Notes: a model not told the origin generated them from the letters alone. Shown: positions 8,009-17,126, counted from the first letter of the stretch. The stretch is 64,000 nucleotides of DNA from DASUPK01 sp963795665 (GCA_963795665.1 CAWCIP010000001.1:1-64000); one strand, 5' to 3'. Numbers and translations: made by a program.

Positions 8009-9363
8009 GTGCGCCTCCCCCGCCCGATTCAGAACGCGATCGACTGGCTCCGCTTCGACGTTTTCGCGAAGTGGGACCCGCGCACGCTCGCGATCGCCAG
8101 TGGCGGTCTCGTTGCCCTCCTGCTGGTCGGCTGGGTGATCATCGCCAACCCCTTCTCAGGCGGAGGAAGCGGCGGGACCCGGGTCGTGACGATCGCGGTC
8201 GCCACTGACAACGCCCAGCAGGCGCCCGTGGGAGTGCTCGGCTTCCCGCTCGTCGCCACGCGCAACACGACCCGGATCAGCGGCCCCGATCCGACCGACG
8301 ACGCCGCGGCCGCCGCACTCGCAACGCACCCTCCCGCGCCCGAGGCCGCGCCGCTCCAGGCGGTGACCCTGGTGCCCGACGACGACTGGCAGGCAGGAAT
8401 CGCCGCCTCCGTCCTCGCAGGCCCTCCCACGCGAATGCCCGTGCTGATCAGCCAGCACGGCGCGGTGCCCGACGCCACCACCCAGGCCCTCGCCCAGCTC
8501 AACCCGCGAGGGGGCGGCACGTCGGGCGACGTCGCCGTCTACTCCGCCGGCGGAGCGTCCGTGCCCTCCGGGCTGAAGTCGCAGGACGTCCATGGAGACT
8601 CGCCGGCAGAGATCGCCAATTCCATCGATCAGCTCCGCCAGCGGCTGGTGAAGCAAGAGCCGCAGCACATCCTGCTCGTCAGCTCTGATCAGGCGGGATA
8701 TGCCATGCCCGCGGCGGCCTGGGCGGCGCGCTCGGGGGACCCGGTCCTGTTCACCGGCCCCAGGCAGGTTCCGGCGGCCACCGCTAGCCGCACTGCGGCG
8801 CCACGCCGCCGCGACCGTATACGTCCTCGGGCCGGAGTCCGTGATCTCCAAGGACGTGGTCAAGCAGGTCGGCAGGGTCTCGGCCACCGTGCAGCGTGTC
8901 GGCGCCACCGGAGCGGTGCAGAACGCCCTCCTCTTCGCGCGCTACTCGGACGGATCCTTCGGCTGGAACATCAACGACCCGGGACATGGGATGGAGCTGG
9001 CGAACACCGATCGGCCTCTCGACGCCGCGGCTGCGGCATCGCCTCGCCTCGAGCGGCAAGTGGGGCCCGTTGTTGCTGACCGAGACAACGGACGTCCTGC
9101 CCCCCGAGCTGAGAAGCTTCCTTCTCGACATCAAGCCCGGCTACGAGACGGACCCGACCCGGGCGGTGTACAACCACATCTGGCTGATGGGAGACGCGAC
9201 CGCGATCGGCGGACAGGTTCAGGCGGAGGTCGACGAGCTGGCGGAGCTGGCGCAGATCGGATCGGCCGGCGGGAACCAGGGGACCGCCACTGGAGGCATT
9301 GCGCAGCCAGGCGGGCTCGAGGGGGAGCCAAATCCAACACCGCAGAAGGGGAAGAAGAAATGA
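8009..9363 (+). pseudogene. Cell-wall-binding-repeat-like membrane-anchored protein with two frameshifts
   Basis: Reads as one protein only across three frames. Frame 1 runs from GTG 8009 (one membrane segment at about residues 30-50) to about 8785. Frame 2 covers about 8786-9030 (TVYVLGPESVISKDVV and onward). Frame 3 covers about 9035-9363 (GKWGPLLLTETTDVLP to a Lys-rich end). Both joins need the same +1 shift. The pattern PVLFTGPRQVP...TVYVLGPESVI resembles CWB2 cell-wall-binding repeats. Its stop overlaps the ATG at 9360, as in an intact operon, so sequence error is as likely as decay. Confidence 0.6.
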
Positions 9364-9602
9364 GCGAAGCCGAGCGACCGGACAGGCTCTCCAGGACGGT
9401 CACCGTCGAGGACATCCGCGCGCTGGCGGGCCCCTCCACCCCCCACTTCGCCCTGCAGGTGCGTAACCGGATACAGCGGCTGATCGCCGAGTTGCCCCAG
9501 GGCGACCCGGTCCGCCGGGAGGGCGAAATCCAGATCGCTCGGCTCGAGGAGCTCGCGCAGCACAGCGGTGACCCCCGCGGCGGGACGGGAGTGGCGCACT
9601 GA
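9360..9602 (+). CDS. Small hypothetical protein (80 aa)
   Basis: 80 residues, not recognised. It is charged and predicted helical, without signal peptide or membrane segment. The ATG overlaps the stop of the upstream frameshifted gene (ATGA), and its own stop overlaps the next ATG (TGATG), so three genes form a tightly coupled unit. The motif TPHFALQVRNRIQRLIAELP could form an amphipathic helix. Function unknown; operon position is the main support for it being real. Confidence 0.65.
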   Translation: MSEAERPDRLSRTVTVEDIRALAGPSTPHFALQVRNRIQRLIAELPQGDPVRREGEIQIARLEELAQHSGDPRGGTGVAH

Positions 9603-10414
9603 TGAAGGAGCTCGCGGAAGGCGTCTGGCACATCAAATGCCTGCCCGGAATGCCATGGGCGGTGAATGCGTATCTGGCGGGCGACGTCCTGATCGACGCG
9701 GGCTGCAGGCAATCGACCGGCCGCATCCTGAAGCAGCTCGACGGGCACGAGGTGACGACCCACGCCCTGACCCACGCGCACCCCGACCATCAGGGCGCAA
9801 GCCACGACGTCTGCGAGCGGCTGGGCATCCCGTACTGGTGCCCGGAGCTGGATGTGCCCGCCGCCGAGGATCCGAAGCTGATCGATGAGCGACAGCCCGA
9901 CAAGTTCATGGCCCACTTCTTCTGGCGGATCTTCCGCGGACCGGGGCACAAGGTCGATCGCACGATCGGCGAGGGCGACGATGTCGCCGGCTTCAAGGTG
10001 CTCGACGTCCCCGGGCATTCAGCTGGGCATGTCGCCTTCTGGCGCGAGTCGGACAAGGTGCTGATCCTCGGCGACGTCCTGGCGAACATGGACCAGTACA
10101 CGGGGATCCCCGGACTCCACGAGCCCAAGCCCGCCCTCACCCCCGATCCCGCGCGCAACCGCGAGTCGGCCCGCAGGCTGGCGGCTCTCGAGCCGGAGCT
10201 GGTCTGCTTCGGGCACGGCGCGCCGCTGCGCGACCCTGCGAAGCTCAGGAAGTTCGTCGACGGCCTTCTGACTAGGCCGAGGCAGGAACAGCCAGGAGAG
10301 CGCGAGGGTTACCGATACGAGGAAAGCCGATTGATGCAGGAGACTAGGGGGCCGAAGGGAGCCTCGATGATCTTGGCCTGGTACTCGCCGATCTGCTCCG
10401 GCGGGATGAAGTAG
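9602..10414 (+). CDS. Metallo-beta-lactamase-fold hydrolase
   Basis: 270-residue soluble MBL-fold protein, likely a thioesterase or glyoxalase-II-like hydrolase. THAHPDHQG is the zinc-binding HxHxDH motif, followed by VPGHSAGHVAF, LGDVL and CFGHGAPL with the remaining metal ligands. The ATG overlaps the stop of the 80-aa gene. The last 35 or so residues overlap the convergent oxidoreductase gene by 106 bp; the conserved fold ends before that, so the tail is probably read-through to the first available stop. Confidence 0.88.
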   Translation: MKELAEGVWHIKCLPGMPWAVNAYLAGDVLIDAGCRQSTGRILKQLDGHEVTTHALTHAHPDHQGASHDVCERLGIPYWCPELDVPAAEDPKLIDERQPDKFMAHFFWRIFRGPGHKVDRTIGEGDDVAGFKVLDVPGHSAGHVAFWRESDKVLILGDVLANMDQYTGIPGLHEPKPALTPDPARNRESARRLAALEPELVCFGHGAPLRDPAKLRKFVDGLLTRPRQEQPGEREGYRYEESRLMQETRGPKGASMILAWYSPICSGGMK

Positions 10415-11370
10415 GTCGCAGGAGTGAGGAACACTCCATCGCCGCGCTCCGCGACCTCCACTACCCGCTCGCGCACCTTGTCGAGCGGCCCTGCGGCCGT
10501 GAAGGCATCGACCATCTCGTCCGGGATCTGCTCCGGGACGGCGGCGAGGTCCCCCCTGCGGAAAGCGTCGCCGGCCGCCTCGGCCGCGTCGGCGAAGCCG
10601 TGCATCTCCCAGAGCGGCTTGTAGGTGCGGACCGTCGAGTAGAAGGCGATCGTGCGGCGCGCGGCGTCGAGGGCGCGGGCCTCGTCGTCGTCGATCACCG
10701 TGGTGATGGTGGGAATGAAGTCGAGGTCGGAGCGCTGCCGGCCCGAGCGCTGCAGGCCCGTCTCGAAGCTCGGGATCACGATCTCGTCCAGCCAGCGCAC
10801 CGGGCACATCGGGTGCCCGATCAGCCCGTCCGCGACGTCGCCCGCCATCCGGCACATGCCCTCTCGCATCGCCGCCGCGTAGATCGGAACGCGGTCGCGG
10901 ACCGGCTTGTGGGGCCTGATCCAACCCCTGATGTCGACGTCCATGTACTCGCCCTCGTAGCGAATCGGCTCGCCTGTCGAGGCCTTCTCCATGATCAGGC
11001 GGGTCGCCTCGATCGTCTCGCGGAGGTGCGGTGCGGGCTTGCCGTAGTCCACGGAGTGCCAGGTCTCATTCAGGCGCTTCACCCCGGCGCCGAGGCCGAG
11101 CCGGAACCGGCCGCCGGCCATCTCGTCGATGTCGAGCGCGCTGACGGCGAGGATGAAGGCGCTGCGCGTGAAGGCCCAGGCGATGCCGGTGCCGACGTTG
11201 ACCTTCTCGGTCTTGGCCGCCAGCCAGGTGGCCTGGGTGACGGAGCTGCGGAAGAGCTCCGGGGTCCAGACGCAGTCGATGCCGGCGGCCTCGGCGGAGC
11301 TCGCCTGCTCGGCGAGGTCGCCGGGCGTATCTCCGATCGCCGCAATCGAGATCCGGTCGAGGGCGGACAT
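10309..11370 (-). CDS. LLM-class (F420-dependent-type) oxidoreductase
   Basis: 353-residue TIM-barrel protein of the luciferase-like family, most such actinobacterial members using coenzyme F420. Visible features are the N-terminal strand ISIAAIGDTPGDLAEQA, WTPELFRSS, GTGIAWAFTRSAFI and RFRLGLGAG. Substrate unknown. The last about 25 residues (after PATYFIPPEQIGEYQAKI) look non-conserved and overlap the convergent hydrolase. The ATG at 11370 fits the family start. Confidence 0.85.
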   Translation of the reverse strand: MSALDRISIAAIGDTPGDLAEQASSAEAAGIDCVWTPELFRSSVTQATWLAAKTEKVNVGTGIAWAFTRSAFILAVSALDIDEMAGGRFRLGLGAGVKRLNETWHSVDYGKPAPHLRETIEATRLIMEKASTGEPIRYEGEYMDVDIRGWIRPHKPVRDRVPIYAAAMREGMCRMAGDVADGLIGHPMCPVRWLDEIVIPSFETGLQRSGRQRSDLDFIPTITTVIDDDEARALDAARRTIAFYSTVRTYKPLWEMHGFADAAEAAGDAFRRGDLAAVPEQIPDEMVDAFTAAGPLDKVRERVVEVAERGDGVFLTPATYFIPPEQIGEYQAKIIEAPFGPLVSCINRLSSYR

Positions 11371-11383
11371 GCGGCGGCTGACC

Positions 11384-12064
11384 CTACTTGCCAGGCTGCT
11401 CGACGGGCGTGTTGTCCAGCGATCGCCACAGGTACAGGCAGGCGAGCGTGCGGCGCGGCCGCCACTCGTCCGCGATCCGCTCGAGCTCCTCGGGCCCCGG
11501 CAGGTCGTCCATGCCGTATTCGATCTGGACAGCGCGCCGGATGCCCAGATCGCCCACGGACACGACGTCCTCTCGCGCGAGATGGAACATCAGGAACATC
11601 TCGGCCGTCCAGCGGCCGACGCCCTTCACCTCGATCAGCTCCGCGATCACGTCCTCATCGGGCAGGTCCTTGATGCGATCGAAGTCGAGCCGGCCGTCCT
11701 TGACGCGCTGAGCGAGATCTCGGAGGAACTCGACCTTCGCGTTGGACAGGCCGGCCTTGCGCAGGGTCTGTGTCCTCTTGCGAAGCAGTCCCCCGGGCGC
11801 CGGGGTGGCTCCGTCGAACTGGGCCAGCAGCTTCTCCCAGATCGAGCGCGCCGCCCTGGTCGAGAGCTGCTGACCGACGATCGCCCTGGCGACGGCCTCG
11901 AACGGATCCGGCCTGCTGCCCCGGCGATCGATCTTCGGATCGAGAGGGCCCTTCTCTTCCATCACCCGCCGCAGGACCTTGTCCGCGCGCATCAACGCGC
12001 GGTCGTCCGCGCTCCACCTCGCTGCTGTCTTCCGGGCATGCGCGCCCGCGGGCCTCGGGGCCAT
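11384..12064 (-). CDS. DNA-3-methyladenine glycosylase II (HhH-GPD family)
   Basis: 226 residues. Excises alkylated bases in base-excision repair. The helix-hairpin-helix is seen as IEVKGVGRWTAEMF and the catalytic aspartate lies in VSVGDLGIRRAVQ, the AlkA-type arrangement. IVGQQLSTRAARSI is the typical preceding helix. Size matches short AlkA/YfjP-like proteins without the N-terminal domain. It lies 13 bp from the F420 oxidoreductase start on the same strand. Confidence 0.9.
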   Translation of the reverse strand: MAPRPAGAHARKTAARWSADDRALMRADKVLRRVMEEKGPLDPKIDRRGSRPDPFEAVARAIVGQQLSTRAARSIWEKLLAQFDGATPAPGGLLRKRTQTLRKAGLSNAKVEFLRDLAQRVKDGRLDFDRIKDLPDEDVIAELIEVKGVGRWTAEMFLMFHLAREDVVSVGDLGIRRAVQIEYGMDDLPGPEELERIADEWRPRRTLACLYLWRSLDNTPVEQPGK

Positions 12065-12100
12065 CAGGGACTCAACGCCCGCGGGCGGTCAGCCGTGAGT

Positions 12101-13288
12101 TCAGACCCTCTGGATCAGCGTGCCGGTGCCGAGACCGCCGCCACAGCACATGGTCACCAGGCCGGTCTCCTTGTCGGAGCGCTCCAGCTCGTGGAGCAGG
12201 GTGGTGATCAGGCGCGCGCCGGTCGAGCCGAGCGGGTGACCGATCGCGATCGCGCCGCCGTTGACGTTGACGCGGTCCATGTCGGGCTCCAGCTCGCGGC
12301 GCCAGGCGGCGACCACGGAGGCGAAGGCCTCGTTGATCTCGACCAGGTCGATGTCGTCCATCTTCATCCCGTTGCGCTTCAGGATCAGCTGCGTCGCGGG
12401 AATGGGGCCGGTGAGCATCATCACCGGGTCGACGCCGACGGTGGTCTGGTCGACGATCTTGGCGCGGGGCTTCAGGCCGAGCTCATCCGCCTTCTCCCGG
12501 GTCATGAGCAGCACCGCGGCGGCGCCGTCGGAGACCTGTGAGGAGTTGCCGGCGGTGACCTTGCCGTCCTCCTTGAAGGCCGGCTTCAGCGAGGCCAGCT
12601 TCTCGGCCGAGTCCTCGGTCGGCGGCCGGATGCCCTGGTCGGTGACGTAGGTGTCGCCGTTGTTCTTCCAGGGGATGATCTCGCGCTCGAAGCGTCCCTC
12701 CTCGGTCGCCTGATGGGCGAGCTGGTGGGAGCGGAGGCCGATCTCGTCCATCTCGGAGCGGGGGATCTCCCACTTGTCGGCGATCATCTCCGCGGAGATG
12801 CCCTGCGGGACGAGGTTGTAGCGCTCCATCAGCGCCGGTGAGAACGCGAAGCCGTGCTCCTTCATCACCTCGGCGGAATCCGCGAAGGAGATGTGGCCCA
12901 TGTGCTCCACGCCGCCCCCGATGGCGACGTCATGGACGCCGGACGCGATCAGCGCGGACGCGAAGTTGACGGCCTGCTGGGCCGAGCCGCACTGGCGGTC
13001 GACCGTGGTGGCGGGAGTCTCCATCGGGAGCCCGGCCTCGAGCCAGGCGTTCCGGGCGATGTTGATGCCCTGCTCGCCGAACTGCTGCACGCAACCGGAG
13101 ACGACGTCCTCGACCTCGGACGCGTCGATCCCGGCGCGCTCGATCACGGAGGAATAGGTCTTGGCCAGGAGGCTGGAGGCATGGACGTCCTTGTAGTAGC
13201 CCTTCTCCTCATGCCCGCGGCCGACAGGCAATCGGGCGGCCTCGACGATCACTACCTCGCGTCCACTGAACTTTCCGTTCTCAGCCAC
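12101..13288 (-). CDS. Acetyl-CoA C-acyltransferase (thiolase)
   Basis: 395-residue thiolase for the last step of beta-oxidation. DRQCGSAQQAV has the nucleophile cysteine (about residue 88), VEINEAFASV and GHPLGSTGAR the NEAF and His motifs, and MCCGGGLGTG the second cysteine. The start is a GTG with AGGAGG 7 nt upstream. It is divergent from 3-hydroxyacyl-CoA dehydrogenase; the shared upstream region has an imperfect palindrome like the one before the acyl-CoA dehydrogenase. Confidence 0.95.
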   Translation of the reverse strand: MAENGKFSGREVVIVEAARLPVGRGHEEKGYYKDVHASSLLAKTYSSVIERAGIDASEVEDVVSGCVQQFGEQGINIARNAWLEAGLPMETPATTVDRQCGSAQQAVNFASALIASGVHDVAIGGGVEHMGHISFADSAEVMKEHGFAFSPALMERYNLVPQGISAEMIADKWEIPRSEMDEIGLRSHQLAHQATEEGRFEREIIPWKNNGDTYVTDQGIRPPTEDSAEKLASLKPAFKEDGKVTAGNSSQVSDGAAAVLLMTREKADELGLKPRAKIVDQTTVGVDPVMMLTGPIPATQLILKRNGMKMDDIDLVEINEAFASVVAAWRRELEPDMDRVNVNGGAIAIGHPLGSTGARLITTLLHELERSDKETGLVTMCCGGGLGTGTLIQRV

Positions 13289-13350
13289 CTGGGGCCTCCT
13301 CAGTCGGTTTCTTCAAGCAACCAAGCCTTGTAGATATGAGCATACACCCC

Positions 13351-13370
13351 TTGACTGGCGAGTCAGCCAG
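13351..13370. promoter_or_regulatory. Imperfect operator-like palindrome between two beta-oxidation genes
   Basis: TTGACTGGCGAGTCAGCCAG is a degraded relative of the perfect palindrome at 7898-7917: TTGACT and AGTCAG arms around GGCG. It is placed between the divergent thiolase and 3-hydroxyacyl-CoA dehydrogenase genes, so one regulator could control both. Confidence 0.5.
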
Positions 13371-13448
13371 TGGCATCCGCGGCCTCGAGCGCAACGCTCT
13401 CGGTCGAGGAAGGCCGCCACCGGCCCGGCGTGATACACCACTCGCCCC

Positions 13449-14273
13449 TTGGCGGCATTCGAGACATACGAGCGACCGGCGATCGCCGGGAGCGGGACGA
13501 TCGCCTGCGGGCTCGCCGCCTGCGCCAGCGTCGCCTCCAAGACCTTGCTCCTGGCTCGCTCCGACGCCTCGGCCTGGAAGGCCGAGGAGCAGGCGCATTC
13601 ACTCTGCGCGAAGCTCGACGGGGCGGACCCGAAGCGCATCAAGGTGACCACCAAGCCGGCCGACATCGCCACCTGCGATGTCGTGATCGAGGCCATCGTC
13701 GAGGAGCTCGAGCCCAAGGTCGAGCTGATGAAGACGGTCGCGGATGCGGCCGGCGGCGCCGACCTGGCGACCACCACCTCATCGCTCTCCCTCGACGAGA
13801 TCGCCGCGGGCGGCGGCCACCCGGAGCGGACCTTCGGCCTCCATCCCTTCAACCCCGTGGTGCGGATGGATCTCGTCGAGCTCTGCGTTCCCCAGGCCGC
13901 CAGCGAGGAGATCGGCCCGCGCGCTCGCAACTGGTGCGAGTCGATCGGCAAGACCGTCGTGGAGGTGCCGAACGAGCCGGGGTTCGTGGTCAACCGCCTC
14001 CTCTTCCCGTACCTGTTCGACGCCGTGCGGCTGATGGAGCAGACCGGGATGAAGGCGGAAGAGGTTGACCGCTGCATGACACTGGGCGCGAACTACCCGA
14101 TGGGGCCGCTCGCGCTCCTCGACCTGATCGGCGCCGACGTCGCGGTCGCGATCGGCGAGGCGCTCTACGCCGACAGCGCCGAGGAGCACCACCGGCCGCC
14201 GGGCCACCTGATGGCGCTTGTCGACCAGGGCAAGCTGGGACGCAAGTCGGGGTCCGGCTTCTACGACTACTGA
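13449..14273 (+). CDS. 3-hydroxyacyl-CoA dehydrogenase
   Basis: 274 residues. Oxidises L-3-hydroxyacyl-CoA to 3-ketoacyl-CoA with NAD. The Rossmann loop GSGTIACGLA is near residue 14, VVIEAIVEELEPK follows, GLHPFNPV has the catalytic histidine and NEPGFVVNRLLFPY begins the C-terminal domain. The start is a TTG without a visible ribosome site, so the N-terminus is uncertain by a few residues. It is divergent from thiolase, forming a beta-oxidation pair. Its stop overlaps the convergent M28 gene by 7 bp. Confidence 0.92.
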   Translation: MAAFETYERPAIAGSGTIACGLAACASVASKTLLLARSDASAWKAEEQAHSLCAKLDGADPKRIKVTTKPADIATCDVVIEAIVEELEPKVELMKTVADAAGGADLATTTSSLSLDEIAAGGGHPERTFGLHPFNPVVRMDLVELCVPQAASEEIGPRARNWCESIGKTVVEVPNEPGFVVNRLLFPYLFDAVRLMEQTGMKAEEVDRCMTLGANYPMGPLALLDLIGADVAVAIGEALYADSAEEHHRPPGHLMALVDQGKLGRKSGSGFYDY

Positions 14274-15130
14274 TTCAGGTCGATCACGAGCTGCGCCACG
14301 GTCTCCCCGACCTCGTCGAGCACCGCCGGGTCGAGCTTGTCGAGCGTGTCCTGGGTCCCGTTCTTGTACGGGTAGGACCAGTCGATCAAGTCGATCGACG
14401 GGACAGCCGCCTGCAGGAAGGGGATGTGGTCGTCGATGATCGGTGTCTGGGTCGTATCCGGGAACAGGTCCTCCGTCCCCACCTGATCCGCAGCGTGACG
14501 TAGCTGCGCCCAGAGGTCCGGGCTCGAGTTCGTCTCTCGCGGGAAGTGCGCCCCGCGATTGGCGATGTAGTCGAGCAGGATCATGTCCCCGACCTGACCC
14601 GGGTGGGCCGCCGCGTACGCCCTGGAGCCACGGAGCGCGCAGTACTGGAAGTCGCGGTCGTGGCAGCCCGGCGGCGCCTCCTCGCCGTCGAAGAGCACGA
14701 AGCGGATCTCGCGGTGGTCCTTGGGGAGCTCCGACGGGAGGCGGCGGGCCAGCTCGATGAGAGCGGCGGTGCCGGCCGCGCTGTCGTTTGCCCCGACGAA
14801 TCCCTTGGGCCGGTATTGAGTGTCGTAGTGGGCGCCGATCAGGATCGCGGGGGCGCGGCCCGGCAGGACGCCAACGATGTTCCGAAGCCCCTTTTGTGGG
14901 CCCTTGCTGGGGAACGGCTCGAGGGTGCCGTTGGGGAGCATCGACCGGAGCTCATCCGCGAGCCGGCGAAGCTGCGGTGAGCCGGCGGGCCTCGGACCCA
15001 CCGCGACCTGGCGCTGGACCAGCGCCATGGCCCGAGCGCCGTCGAAGCGGTTCGCCTGGTCGGAGCTGCTCGAGCTCCCGCAGCCGGCGAGGGCGACCCC
15101 CACCAGCAGGATCGCGGCGAGGCCAGGCAA
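14267..15130 (-). CDS. Secreted M28-family lipoprotein (glutaminyl cyclase-like)
   Basis: The hydrophobic stretch LPGLAAILLVGVALAGC ends in a lipobox, so the protein is probably exported and lipid-anchored. Metal motifs GAHYDTQ, GANDSAAGTAAL and FDGEEAP are present, and DDHIPFLQAAVPSIDLI is typical of glutaminyl-peptide cyclotransferases. The last metal-site histidine (usual HTxxDT) seems replaced in NGTQDT, by eye. The start is uncertain: TTG 15130 opens the signal peptide, while GTG 15208 would lengthen it. The frame stays open upstream but would overlap the next gene. Confidence 0.8.
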   Translation of the reverse strand: MPGLAAILLVGVALAGCGSSSSSDQANRFDGARAMALVQRQVAVGPRPAGSPQLRRLADELRSMLPNGTLEPFPSKGPQKGLRNIVGVLPGRAPAILIGAHYDTQYRPKGFVGANDSAAGTAALIELARRLPSELPKDHREIRFVLFDGEEAPPGCHDRDFQYCALRGSRAYAAAHPGQVGDMILLDYIANRGAHFPRETNSSPDLWAQLRHAADQVGTEDLFPDTTQTPIIDDHIPFLQAAVPSIDLIDWSYPYKNGTQDTLDKLDPAVLDEVGETVAQLVIDLNQ

Positions 15131-15287
15131 CCGATTTCCGATCCCCGCACGCCCGGATAACGCGCCCGGCGCATCGCAGCTCTGCGTCCTCGGGCTCGCC
15201 TTTGGCACCAGCAAAGGCTTCGCCCTGCGTCCTTGATCTGCTCGGCCGGGCGCGTCCCCGGTCGCACGCGGATCAGAAATCGATTGC

Positions 15288-15581
15288 CTAGGCGGCCTGC
15301 TTGCCCTTCCGCTTGACGCGGGACTTCGTTCCGATTGGGGGGACCGCCGGCTCGTCATGGCGGCCGGAACGATCCCAGATCACATCGGCTTCCGAGACGC
15401 CCTGCTTGCTGGCCTCCGCCTCCACCTCGCCCCAGGGCAGCTGAGCCTCGGGAAGGTCATCCCAGCGGGCCAGGTCGAGCGCCTCCAGCGCGCCCTCCAG
15501 TGCGGGCCCCCGGTGCTCTTCGGAGCGGAGCACCGCCCTGACCACCTCAAGCTGCTTGTCGCTGAACCGGACGACCCACAT
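15288..15581 (-). CDS. Hypothetical small protein (97 aa)
   Basis: 97 residues, family not recognised. It is acidic in the first two thirds (FSDKQLEVVRAVLRSEEHRG and onward) and ends in a strongly basic KSRVKRKGKQAA tail, suggesting nucleic-acid or acidic-partner binding. The ATG has AGGAGG 4 nt upstream, one of the clearer ribosome sites here. No membrane segment. It is upstream of the M28 lipoprotein on the same strand. Confidence 0.7.
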   Translation of the reverse strand: MWVVRFSDKQLEVVRAVLRSEEHRGPALEGALEALDLARWDDLPEAQLPWGEVEAEASKQGVSEADVIWDRSGRHDEPAVPPIGTKSRVKRKGKQAA

Positions 15582-15659
15582 AGAGCCTCCTAGATGACCC
15601 TCTGGATTGCCGTGAAGCTAGAGCCGTAAACGGACGGAAGGGAAAAGACCTGCATCCGG

Positions 15660-15699
15660 CATGAAACGGGTCGCGCCTATCGGCGCGCCCTCGCATCTA
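15660..15699 (+). repeat. Dispersed stem-loop repeat, copy 3
   Basis: CATGAAACGGGTCGCGCC, loop TATC, GGCGCGCCCTCGCATCTAC. The stem is GGG(T)CGCGCC with GGCGCGCCC. The terminal CTA is the complement of the TAG stop of the CorC-like gene on the minus strand, so the repeat forms that gene's 3' end. Confidence 0.8.
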
Positions 15700-16986
15700 C
15701 GCGGACCGGGGGTGGATTCGAACCGCTTCGATCCGGTTTTCGCGAACGGACTCGACGCGGATCTCGAAGCCGTCGGCGGTGATCAGATCGCCCCGCTTCG
15801 GCAGGCGCCCGAGCTCGCCGAAGACATAGCCGCCGACCGAGTTGTAGGCATCGGTGTCAACCGGGAGCTCGATGCCGCGGTCGGAGAGATCCCCGAGAGA
15901 GACGTGGCCGCGCACGTACCAGTCGCCGTTCGCCAGCTGGCGCAGGGAGCCGGCCAGCGGGTCGGTCTCGTCCTCGATCTCCCCCACCACCTCCTCGAGG
16001 ATGTCCTCGACGGTGACGATCCCGACGGTCCTCCCGTACTCGTCGACGACCACCCCCATCGAGGAGCGCTGTCGCTGAAGCTCTGTCAGCAGGTCGTCGA
16101 GCGGCTTGGTCTCCGGGACGATCAGGGCGTCGCGGACCGCCGACTCGATCTTCGCCTCGGGCCCGTCGCTCATCAGCAGGCGGACGAGCCGCAGCGCGTG
16201 GACGATGCCGCGCACGCGGTCGGCGTTGCCGTCCTCCACGACCACCAGGCGGTTGTGGCCGGATGACGTGCACATGCCGAGGGCATCCGAGACGGTGTCG
16301 GAGTAGTCGACGGTGACCACCGCCGGGATCGGAGTCATCACCTCGCGGGCCTCCTGCTCGTGGAGGTGGAAGACGCCGCGCAACATCACGGCCTCGCCCG
16401 GGTCGAGCTGGCCGCCCGAGGCCGACTGGGAGATCAGGACCTGGAGATCCTCGGAGGTGTGCTTCTCCTCGAGGTCCGCGGGCCGCACACCGAACAGCCG
16501 CACGATCCCGTTCGCGATCGCGGTGAGTCCGAGGGTGAACGGCGCGCTGATCACCCGGAAGAGATGCAGGCTGCCCGCGAAGAACCGCAGGGAACTCTCG
16601 GGCCTGGAGATGGCGAGCAGCTTCGGGGCCTGCTCTCCCACCGCAACGTGAATGGAGGTCACCAGCGCGTAGGCGATCGCCACGGAGATCGCCACGGCCA
16701 CGCCGTGGGAGAGCCCGCCGAAGATCGGCTCGATCAGCTTCGCGACCGCCGGCTCGCCGAGGAACCCGATCCCGATCGAAGCCATCGTGATCCCCAGCTG
16801 ACAGGCCGACAGGTATTCGTCGATCCGGTCGAGCTCCGCGAGGGCCTGTCCGGCTCCGCGTGCCCCTTCGCTCGCCAGCTGCTCGAGGCGCGAGCGCCGC
16901 GAGCGGACCAGGGCGAACTCCGCCGCCACGAAGACGCCGTTGATCGCGATCAGGACGAGCAGCAGGACGAGGAGGACGACGGTCAC
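15697..16986 (-). CDS. CNNM/CorC-family membrane protein (hemolysin-like)
   Basis: 429 residues. The N-terminal CNNM domain has about four hydrophobic segments (first at residues 2-22), then two CBS domains (EVMTPIPAVV near residue 215 onward; MGVVVDEYGRTVGIVTVEDILEEVVGEI) and a C-terminal CorC_HlyC domain. Family members are linked to magnesium or cobalt efflux or resistance; the exact ion is not shown by sequence. It starts with GTG. Its stop codon is part of a stem-loop repeat and another repeat copy lies just upstream of its start. Confidence 0.9.
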   Translation of the reverse strand: MTVVLLVLLLVLIAINGVFVAAEFALVRSRRSRLEQLASEGARGAGQALAELDRIDEYLSACQLGITMASIGIGFLGEPAVAKLIEPIFGGLSHGVAVAISVAIAYALVTSIHVAVGEQAPKLLAISRPESSLRFFAGSLHLFRVISAPFTLGLTAIANGIVRLFGVRPADLEEKHTSEDLQVLISQSASGGQLDPGEAVMLRGVFHLHEQEAREVMTPIPAVVTVDYSDTVSDALGMCTSSGHNRLVVVEDGNADRVRGIVHALRLVRLLMSDGPEAKIESAVRDALIVPETKPLDDLLTELQRQRSSMGVVVDEYGRTVGIVTVEDILEEVVGEIEDETDPLAGSLRQLANGDWYVRGHVSLGDLSDRGIELPVDTDAYNSVGGYVFGELGRLPKRGDLITADGFEIRVESVRENRIEAVRIHPRSA

Positions 16987-17008
16987 GGTCGCCGCCCCGT
17001 CTCAGGGG

Positions 17009-17043
17009 ACGTAAGGCCGCGCGCAAGCGCGACCCGATTCATG
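17009..17043 (-). repeat. Dispersed stem-loop repeat, copy 4 (diverged)
   Basis: On the minus strand CATGAATCGGGTCGCGC, a two-base loop, then GCGCGCGGCC. The left flank and left arm match the other copies; the right arm is altered, weakening the stem. It sits upstream of the CorC-like gene, which therefore has a copy on both sides. Confidence 0.55.
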
Positions 17044-17126
17044 GGGGCGCCCAATCGGGCGCACGTACTTCGAGGGAGGTCGTCGTCGTTCACAGGCGAC
17101 GAGCCAAGGCTACCGGACGCTGCTGA

